Shown here one piece after another: positions 55,808 through 64,000 of a DNA stretch of 64,000 nt. The notes under the pieces were generated by a model. The model saw nothing but the letters and a program-made list of their open reading frames with translations, was not told the DNA's origin and ran no database searches. Origin of the DNA: Luidia sarsii (taxonomy: Eukaryota; Echinodermata; Asteroidea; Paxillosida; Luidiidae); NCBI GenBank assembly GCA_949987565.1, contig OX465102.1:17078506-17142505 (forward strand), read 5' to 3'. The first letter of the stretch is position 1. Each line of letters opens with the position of its first letter. A program made the position numbers and the translations under genes.

Positions 55808-57611
55808 GAAGATATACATTGGTGTCACCGCAAACCTTCCACTATATGTTCTCCACCATGCAAACCTTCAAGGCTTATTTTACAAAGTAGAACTTTGGTT
55901 CAGCAAGGTGATCCTGTGAATCATGACATTTCGTGCTTCAACAAATTCGGGTGCTATTAAGCAGCTCCGTGACATTGGCCACAGATACCTAGCGGGTACT
56001 TCCCTCAAGTATGACAGTAAGCCGCTGAGCTTGGCCGGTAAAGTCGACCCCCATTTTCTGCTTTAACAGCTGAATATCGCGCTGCGCCACTCAAAAAATA
56101 ACGCTCGAATTGTTTCACCTTTATGCGCCCAAGAATCCATTTCTTATTCATTCAGTGGTTACAAAGAATGGTGAATCCATTTGATAGTATCAAAGTGCCT
56201 GCACACAGTCCACGCACACAATTACAAGAGAGGGGACAACGTGAACTCGGGGGCAGATTTAACAGACCGGAGGGACACTTTGACCTGGATACTGATTCTG
56301 TCATTTAGCGAGGAGGGGGGGGGGCAGAATTAGTCTTAACACCGGCCGGTTCTGACGGTTGAGTCCTGCAGAGTCCGAGTTCGATACGTATTAAGTGGGG
56401 ACCTTTAGTTTGGCATCACATGAATTACTTCGCAGCACTTTTCCTGCATGGGATACAATAATCGTCGCTGGGCGATTCGGGAGGAAGTGAGGGGGTGGGG
56501 TGGGGGGCTGTTCTCGGTGCGGCAAAGCTGTCCCATTGCACTTCCACGCTCAGCCTTCTCGACGAGGCGAAGCTTTCAGCGGCTAGGCCGTGGCGAGGAG
56601 AAGGTGGTGGGGGAGTTGAAGGGGGACGCCGGGGGAGTTCGCGAGACCAGCCCGGGTCCGATGGAGAGAGGCGACAGGGGGCGATGCATAGGCCTATCCA
56701 GGCGTGATGCTCTCCCCCCAATCCCTCCCCCATCCCTTCCCTCACCGGTCCTTCACTTTTATTTCCTTCCTGAACAGGCGTCCTGTCCCCCCGGGTATAA
56801 GTCACAACGCGTCCCCATCCGCCTCCACGCTGGTACATCTTCTTCTTTTTTCCCTTCAAATAAAACAGCGCACAACTGAAAGTACACTCACTGACACATA
56901 TCGTCTTTTGCTTTTGAAGGAAGAAAAAAAAAAACCCAACCCAATCTATGTTTTACTAAGTCCCACACAGTCCCTGGGGCTATTTTGACGCGGAGCTGTT
57001 TCTGGGCCGTCCCCAGTATACAATTTATTTGCGCCGGAAAGCAAAATATTTGGGGTTGGGCGAGTAGACTCGGTGCCAATCTCTCATCGATTGCGGGCGG
57101 AGGGAAAAGTTGGGTCGGCCCTATTTAGTCAAGAGCGCCTGGACAGCGGACCGAAAGTGACATTCCGCTTCAGCCGGGCACCTCCGATGGGTCCACGACT
57201 GAGTGCTTTTTAGATTGAAGAAAACTGCTCATCGATTGGGATTCTCGGAACCTTTTCAGGACCTGCGTCACATTGCATGCTGGTTTTACGGATACTTTCA
57301 AATTCTTAGCAGACGAATGATATAGGCCCCTAAGTAAGAGAAACCGTTATTTGGCAATCTTTGCTCGGTAACATTTTTTTTTATGTTTCTATGAGACACG
57401 GGTAGGGCCTACTCTTTGAAGGGAGTATAATGTACGGTATATAAATTGTATTCAAATGACGAGGAAATGCGGCTTTCGAAAGCAGGCTCAACTGAACGGA
57501 CTTCAGAGTGTTTAGTGAATACAATCTTCACGCAAGAGTGAGAGATGATTCTTCTGCATGTCTTGAAACTGCCGTAGGCCTAAGGACATTATTATAATAT
57601 GCATTTGTTGT
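55808..57611. other. Intron 3 segment, GC-rich in the middle
   Basis: A G-rich, CpG-rich block at about 56460-56820 (with frames open on both strands and no known domain) may be a CpG island or alternative promoter; this is unproven. A B-box-like GAGTTCGATACG lies near 56378. Nothing else recognised. Confidence 0.45.
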
Positions 57612-57951
57612 TTAAAGTCCTAATACAACATTAGTAAAACTCAAAAGATTGCCTCGGTTTGTGTTTAAACCATTAAACATTCCCAAAAAAGGAATTCTGC
57701 GAAGGTTTTAGCTCAAATGGTGATCAGAGAAAGTAGAAAAATCCAAAAAAACGTCATGGTTTTCGTACCGTTTCGTATGTAGTGTAAGAAATAGTTTATC
57801 ACTCGGGAGTAATTAAGCTATTTGTCAATGGTTGAGTGAACATTTCTCGAAAAGTACAGCATCCCAGACCGTAAGATTTCAAGATGAGGGTTCTACCATG
57901 ACCATCTACCTACTGTTTAATTTAGAAGCCAATATTGTATTGGGCCTTTAA
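57612..57951. mobile_element. TTAA-flanked MITE, divergent copy (family 1)
   Basis: The body at 57616-57947 (332 bp) runs from AGTCCTAATACAACAT to ATATTGTATTGGGCCT, with TTAA at 57612-57615 and 57948-57951. The termini resemble AGCCCCTACACAACAT of 11803-12188, and internal AAGAAATAGTTTATCACTCG resembles its GATATAGTTTACGTCTCACCG. No coding capacity. Confidence 0.65.
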
Positions 57952-60035
57952 GAGTTATTTTACTCATGTTATTTGTCCTCATTTCCTCATACAATCATCA
58001 AAACCAATGTCATAAGGGTTTAATTACATCAGTATATTATATACGTTGAATAAAAATCATAACAGAGTAACACCAAAATTGCAAAGGGTCTGTAGTGTTA
58101 ATATTTTACACAATTACTGCTGCTGAAACCGAAGCGTATAGAAACAGTTGAGCAATAGATGCCACCCACATGCTCCCCAAAAGTCGCACCTTCCGATTGT
58201 ACATTGATGATGAACGTGTCTCTTACACAACGCAGCAGAAACTGCCCCAGGCTAGAGTGTCTCCTCGATTTTTCACTTCACATTAAAAGGAATCGATCGC
58301 GGAGTGTGAGCTCCCTGCTAGCCCCGCTTACGGAGGAGTCCCGGGTTCGTGTGCCCCTTTCACGCGGTCACGCCACCCTGACTGGATCGAGACTACAGAT
58401 TCAGAATCCGGCGGTCAGCAGCCCACCGTCCGGTCGGACCGCTGACAATACGAATGCTGCGATATTACCGCGTGCAAATCTCCATGAGGATGGGCGGGGA
58501 CTGGAGAGGAGGCCACATAGAACGGTTACAGGGGCACTGACGTGTAAACAGCGCCGGGGTGTACGTACGGGGGACAGGCGACTTCCGTCGGCAAATAAGG
58601 CGGAGGGCTGTGCGGCAGTGTGTGCCCTCTTGGCCCGCGAGCCGGCCCCGGTCTTCGGGCCCCCGACCAGGTATTTTATATCCAGCGCGTCCCCGGTGTT
58701 TGCACAGCTGCCCCTCGCCTCCTGGATAGGGAGATTCAGTCATTATGGATGGCACGAATATAGGAAACAGGAAATTGCACGTTTGAAATCACCCTCCGAC
58801 TCGCAAGAATTGGCTAGAGTCTTTCCGACTCTCTTACCAACAACCGGCGCTGCAGCCAATCAAAAAAAAAGAAGAGATGATTTCATTTTTTGTCTACATC
58901 TTGACCCATGGATGATCCATCATCCAGCCTTCGGTAGAACTTGCGACAGGCCCGCTGAGCATACTGCTCGAAACTCACGGTCGCAGCCTCCCTGTTGTGA
59001 CTTGCCAAAACGCGTTGATTGCGTCCGGCGCTGCGTCCGAACCCGCCTGCGTGTTCTTTCACGGCAAACTTCCCTAAGGTAGATTACCGTACACCATACA
59101 GCGAAGGTCAACAAATCGTTTCCACACCTTTCCAAACTCAATGTATACAGGCACCTACTTATAAGTTTCGGATCAATCGATCAACCGTTCCATGAGAAAA
59201 CCAGTGAAAAAGAAATGAAATGTGTTTAATTTCTTTTAGATATAGAGGGCGGTATATTGAAAAGAAACTATTTGTTCCAACGATCGCTCGGTTGAGCGAT
59301 CGTAGGAAATTTAACAAATGCCACCTTTTCTCGAAAACGGCAGATTTTCGAGCACCAAGATTCCACCCGGAATGTCTGATATCATTACATAACTTCATGA
59401 TGAGTAGCCTAAGTAAGTTTGGAAATTTGGAATGTCCGGAAATTGGGCAGTTTGCTGGGCAGTTTGCAAATGACGTATCGTACCATCCTGTAAATAGGAA
59501 GAAATGCCAAATACGGGGACGCTTCGTGACCGAAGAAATCCCACGGCTGGAGCCGTTGAGACCAGGTCGTGACTTGGAAAAGTGTTCCCGACGATGTTTG
59601 TACTGCGAGCCGTATATATGCGCGCGCGGGTTGGGTTTGGCACGACGAAGTACGCGAACCCTGTCTGACGTACATGTATGAACGCAAAGCTCCCCTTGGT
59701 CACAACATGACGAAGATGCACATAAATAATTATAGACTAAGGCAGGGATCATCCATTGATAGGATAATACTTACCTCTGGGCTTCTGGGTTCAGTAATAT
59801 GCCGTATTATGATATTATCTTCTTCCGAAATCTTCCTGGCATTTGTTCAGTAATTTGAAATCAGCCAATTAATTACTACGGTAATGAAGGCCTAAAGCTC
59901 ACATAAATCGCTTTATTGGTATTAATGTATAAGTACCTCCTGGTGATTTTCATTTGGTCTAAATAGCAAACCAATCGTCCGAAGTGATTTTGCACCATTA
60001 CAAAAATGAATAATTTAATTCAAGAGAAAAACAAA
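57952..60035. other. Intron 3 segment, long open frames but no recognised gene
   Basis: A 307-codon + frame (58159-59082) and, just after it, frames open on both strands (59220-59681 + and 59159-59752 -). None shows a known domain, and the first half is CpG-rich. GAGTCCCGGGTTCG near 58336 looks like a decayed B box. Treated as non-coding. Confidence 0.4.
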
Positions 60036-60081
60036 TGGTTTAACTTACCGGCGCTTTTACCACCTGGGCTATCCAGCCCTT
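60036..60081 (-). repeat. 5'-half fragment of tRNA-derived SINE (21790 family)
   Basis: Minus strand GGGCTGGATAGCCCAGGTGG, then AGCGCCGGTAAGTTAAACCA, matches the family through the anticodon arm and stops before the T arm. Confidence 0.6.
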
Positions 60082-61372
60082 AAATGCCGGTCTTCACAAA
60101 TACTCATCTATCTTTCAACTAACACAGCTAACACAGCCTGGACATCACAGCTTGGTGCCATATTTGTCGTTGAACGCTATTGCGTCTCTAAAAATCCCGT
60201 TAGAAAACCGTATCCTGTGCCAAAACATCTAGGGCACTGACCATTGTGAAGACCTTTTGGAAAGACAGGAACATTGCTCTCAGCTCTGAGTTCAAACTGA
60301 TGAATTACCTGGCCATATGAAACGTGGACCCTGACAGCAAAGTCGAAGAGAAGAATTGCAGAAATTTGATGTTTTAGAAGACTCTAGGGCATCGCATACA
60401 GAGATCGCTTTACAATGCGAGGGACAGAAATCAAGCGAGCTGTACTGGGCTCGATGGAGATTCTCTCCCCACTGTGAAAAAAAGGTGCAAATTGAGATGG
60501 GAGGGGCATGTCACAAGATCGATAGTCCTATAGCAAAAGACGATCCTATATACAGGGCACTGCCAAAAAAAGGAGAAGAAAGGGAGGAAGGCGGGAAAGG
60601 AGATGGGAGGGAGAACAGACTGGACAGGTCCGAGACTGAGTGAGGCCCTGAGAACAGCGGAAATCAGAGAAGGTTTGGAACTCGGAGAAAGGATGTTAAC
60701 GGAGTGTACGTGGTGCCCATACCGTCAACCATGCAGACTTGGGGGACAGCAAGAAGGGAATGACAATATTTCTGTGTATTTACAGATTGTGGTTTGTCGC
60801 TGAAGGTGTGCTGTCCCGTTAACCAGTATTCACATCGAGACTGTGGCCAGAAGCTATTATGTTATGTGGACGTAAAACAGAGTCCCAAAGCACTAAGCCC
60901 AACCCTGCACTTCGTAAAGACCCATAATACACGCGGGGCTACAGTGAGGTCCACATTGGGTCAACGGGGATTATTATACACCAGGTGGTTCCACCCTGAT
61001 ATTACGTTGAGGTCGGCGTTGCTCTTATACGTACACCGTAGCCATGCCCAACATAAAAAGGAGTTCAACTTCATATATTGCGTTCTGCAAATAGAACGGG
61101 AAACATCATACACGATAACCAAAGGATAGACATTCGTTATTGATATAGGAAGCATAAAACAGTCGCGTGAGTGCGGTGTTTCAAATACAAGGTACATGTG
61201 GACATTGTGGCAAAGGGGCCATCTCCCGTATATCTCCGGGGATCACACCTCCGTTTTCATCAGATGCAAACGAAGATGTCTATTTCACAAAGAGGTGGAT
61301 GCACTGTCAGTTGTTTAGAAGGGGAAACTAACCGATTCCTCCCTCAGTTAGTCACACGGCAAAGACGAATGT
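60082..61372. other. Intron 3 segment, nothing specific
   Basis: Unique-looking DNA; the open frames have no recognisable domain. Confidence 0.5.
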
Positions 61373-61449
61373 GACCGGACGAGGGGTTGAACCCGGAGCC
61401 CCCGGATTGACGGGCCGGTAATCACCCCGGTCGAGGTTGCTCGTTATAC
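61373..61449 (-). repeat. tRNA-like element
   Basis: Minus strand CTCCGGGTTCAACCCC has a good B box (GGTTCAACCCC). CCGG-CCCGTCAAT-CCGG forms an anticodon-like hairpin. The A-box region is weak; probably a SINE head. Confidence 0.5.
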
Positions 61450-61847
61450 AATGCGGCTTTAAACGACTTCAGACTTTTAAAGCACAAAAGAGCAGCGATG
61501 GATTTTCCTTTTTTTCTTTTTCATAACAATCTCAATGACACCTGCCCGGAGTTGAAAGAGAGCAGACGATACGACCCCTTCCCCCTCCCTCCCCTCCACC
61601 CTCCCCTGGGGCGGCCGAATTGTCGCCGACAATGCTGCATGGACGTCTCGCGGCGCTGGGAGAGAGGAGAACCCGACGAATCTCGCCGTTTGACATTAGT
61701 TTCGTTCCCGGAAGCGATTCGTCTGGGCAGGTGATATGATCTCGCCCGATGCAGGGCGGGAGCGATGAGGTTGATGGGGGAGGAAGCTATAACCTACTGC
61801 CTCTCCTTTCCGCCATTTCGAGTTTCAAATGTTCCCCCCCTTTTCAC
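61450..61847. other. Intron 3 segment, nothing specific
   Basis: CT-rich patch near 61575-61605; no gene recognised. Confidence 0.5.
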
Positions 61848-61985
61848 TTCGTCCCATCAGCTGCATGCCTTTTCTTCGTCCCATCAGCTGCATGCCTTTT
61901 CTTCGTCCCATCAGCTGCATACCTTTTCTTCGTCCCATCAGCTGCATGCCTTTTCTTCGTCCCATCAGCTGCATGCCCTTTCATC
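61848..61985. repeat. 27-bp tandem repeat, five units
   Basis: Unit CTTCGTCCCATCAGCTGCAT plus GCCTTTT (27 bp), nearly identical in five copies. All frames remain open; the + frame reads FVPSAACLF. Confidence 0.95.
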
Positions 61986-63174
61986 TCTTTGACTGGACCA
62001 GCTCTCCCGAGATGACGTCTCAGCACCGCCTCGCCGGAGAGGAAGTCTAGTCTGCCGAGCGGCCAAGGGCAGACTCCCAGACACCGGCGGCAAAACTCTG
62101 GGCTCTGTCCCTTTTTCGGCGAGAGTTGGTCGTACCGATGACTGCTTTGCGGAACAGTTTCCGTGTTGACGTTTGCGGCGATGACTTTGGCTGTGGCTAA
62201 GGGCGAACCACTTCCCGCCATTCCCCATCCCCTTACCCGCTCTGGTCCCTCGGTCCAGGGAGGCGTGATATTTGCCCGTGGCAAAAGTGGCAACGAACCA
62301 GGCTATGTTGACCTAGCAGATTATCCATATCTGGCCAAACTCGAATCGTCATTCGCTCGAATCGCAGCACATTTACACCTATACCCAAAATCAAATGCCA
62401 TGCAAATGAAAATGGAGAATTTTTGGCAACGTGTAAAAAAAAAACATCATCCAAATTAGATTCGCCGTCGAGAACTTCACACCGCATTCTAAACTTGGTG
62501 CACCTGTGCAACCTGTGGTCCTAAGTATTACCGTACAACCGCACAAGACAACCGTACCTTTAACTATAAAAGTAGAACGTGACTTTTGCGAACAGAACCT
62601 TGGCCAATGTTGAATGCAAAAACGACCCGTAGGAAGCCAAGTGGAGATTCCATTCCCGGCATTTCGCCTCCCCCCACCTCTTCCCCGTCTTCTTCGACCG
62701 GTTCGATTAACTCGACCCGTTAAACTTTATCACATCGGGAATCTCCCTTTTTTTCCTTCACTTGTGCGAGATATAACATCTTCGAGTCTCCCTCCCCCTC
62801 CCTCTCCCCCCTCCCCGGTGCCCTGCGGTGAACCAAATTGACAGAGACCAAGAAGCCGGGTGATATCGGCGCGCCACCCGATACCCGGACGTGTCGAGCA
62901 GGGGCGCCGGATCAGGGAACGTTATTACTGATCGAATGAAACCCTAGATGGCACGACTGAAGTCCGCCCGGGACAAAAAAACCACTTTGCCGTTCTACGT
63001 CTGCACATCTTCTGACTCACAACCCTCCCTTCGCACCCCTTGTTTTCTTCTTCTCTCACTGCCTGCTTCTGTGGCGTTGTTTGGTTGTTTAACAACGCTC
63101 AGATCACTGGTAGAGAGTCAAGGTCGTTTCACCTTCCCCCATCCCTGTTGGCAGAGAGCTTTCTCAATATTTAG
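61986..63174. other. Intron 3 segment, nothing specific
   Basis: Unique-looking DNA with an A9 run and C/T-rich patches; no gene recognised. Confidence 0.5.
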
Positions 63175-63579
63175 CCCGGTGTCCTGCCAAAAAGTGTCCC
63201 TGTCAAATACTGTCCGCTCATTAGCATACTGATCGCTGATTGGTTAGCGTTAGGGATAGAGTAATGGTTAGGATTTGGGTCGTTAGGGTTAGGGTTTGGA
63301 TTAGGATTAGGATTATGATTATGATTAGGGTTAGGGTTAGGATTAGGGTTGTTTGGGTTAGGGTTAGCGTTACGGTTACAGTGAGGGTCAAACGGTACCA
63401 AAGTGCCCAACGTTGCGTGTGTTAGGCCAGCAACCATACACAATGCGTCATACGTGTGTGGTGCGCAACCATACCCCAACCACGGTGGTTGAATGTCATA
63501 CGTATTGGACCAATCAGCGATCACTATGCTAATGAGCGGGCACTATTTGGCAGGGGACACTATTTGGCATGACACCGGG
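63175..63579. mobile_element. Foldback/MITE element with TTAGGG-like core (405 bp)
   Basis: The first and last about 70 bp are inverted copies: left CCCGGTGTCCTGCCAAAAAG, right ending ATTTGGCATGACACCGGG, with GCTCATTAGCATA and ATCGCTGATTGG also mirrored. The centre (63245-63385) is a degenerate GTTAGGGTTAGGATTAGG array, the vertebrate/echinoderm-type telomere unit. No coding capacity or clear target duplication. Confidence 0.8.
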
Positions 63580-64000
63580 TCAACAGAACCTCAAGTCTCA
63601 ACGTGGGGTTCAATTACAGGGGCCTCCCGATGCACTGCATCTCTATAGCGGTCCTGTGTGATTGGACCAGGCACGCAGGTTTTCGTTTGAATATTGGGAT
63701 TACGTGCGGAAATGCGGAGACTCTGAAGTGTTGAAGACGGAAATTAAGTACCGGTGCCTCGTACATTTTTTTTCTTCTTCTGCCCATTTGGATCGATGGA
63801 GAGAGTGGCCTATACAGCCTGATTTGTTTTACAGAAGTCAGATGATTTTCGATTATTATACTTAAAATTATTGATCTCACCCTATCAGCTTTATATACTC
63901 TTTGTCCTTTGTTTCTCATCCGTGTCCTATTCACTCCCTTCCCCCTTCCTTCGTGTACATGTATCTGTGTTGTCCTTGTCACTCTGCCTTTGAGAAAGGT
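63580..64000. other. Right edge, partial hammerhead-like motif
   Basis: Unique-looking DNA. The last 16 bases, TGCCTTTGAGAAAGGT, match the start of the motif family in minus orientation (as at 25471-25486), so a copy is cut by the window edge. Confidence 0.45.

Larger units (their letters stand above)
42897..64000 (+). other. gucy1b1: gucy1b1 intron 3, incomplete (more than 21 kb, phase 1)
   Basis: Starts at GTAAGACT and continues past the window edge. No reading frame in it matches the next part of the H-NOX domain (the region before the proximal His105), on direct reading of the translated frames. It holds MITEs, minisatellites and SINE heads listed separately. Confidence 0.75.

Noticed and set aside
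63240..63400. True chromosome end
   Set aside because: Units are degenerate, only about 140 bp long and enclosed by inverted repeats with unique DNA on both sides.
42897..64000. Exon 4 of gucy1b1 (residues from 60 through His105)
   Set aside because: No frame on the + strand shows the expected FCQESGYD-like stretch; it must lie beyond the window.

Overview
This is a 64 kb window of a eukaryotic nuclear genome, almost certainly a marine invertebrate deuterostome (echinoderm, hemichordate or lancelet type). The grounds are spliced coding exons with GT-AG borders, tRNA-derived SINE copies, short inverted-repeat (MITE-like) transposons, many micro- and minisatellites, TTAGGG-type motifs and the frequently repeated palindrome TAGGCCTA. 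The phylum is inferred, not proven.

Only one gene can be recognised with confidence. It is the 5' end of the gene for the beta-1 subunit of soluble guanylate cyclase (gucy1b1), on the + strand. Exon 1 ends exactly with the start codon (ATG at 9626-9628, donor GTAAGT). Exon 2 (11041-11114) encodes residues 2-25, and exon 3 (42796-42896) encodes residues 27-59; codons 26 and 60 are split by introns. The splice phases fit and the joined peptide aligns without gaps to the start of the vertebrate beta-1 H-NOX (haem, nitric-oxide sensing) domain. Intron 1 is 1.4 kb, intron 2 is 31.7 kb and intron 3 runs more than 21 kb past the right edge. Everything from about 9.6 kb to the end is therefore intronic apart from two small exons; the first 9 kb is upstream flank.

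Upstream flank (1-9.2 kb): a 10-bp tandem array, a frameshifted THAP zinc-finger fragment (4.8 kb), a perfect 15-bp hairpin (5.1 kb), a 0.5 kb purine pentamer array (7.5-8.0 kb) and a GA-rich tract. Intron 2 (11-42.8 kb): simple repeats, including a 0.4 kb GGGGCA array, a 22-bp minisatellite and a 1.1 kb polypyrimidine tract with 171/231-bp higher-order spacing; several MITE families; a cluster of tRNA-SINEs. Intron 3 (42.9-64 kb): two inverted MITEs, 12-, 48-, 21- and 27-bp minisatellites, and a 405-bp foldback element with telomere-like DNA in its loop. At 55.7 kb a hammerhead-like core lies 12 bp before a perfect histone-type mRNA 3' stem-loop, with no histone gene nearby.

The most notable items are: the histone stem-loop plus hammerhead-like core; a second hammerhead-like motif occurring nine times, three of them as head-to-head dimers; exon 3 lying between two about 93% identical 215-bp direct repeats; three members of a TTAA-flanked MITE family; and the long sense-strand G-quadruplex array inside intron 2. 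Repeat comparisons were done by eye within this window; no database was searched.
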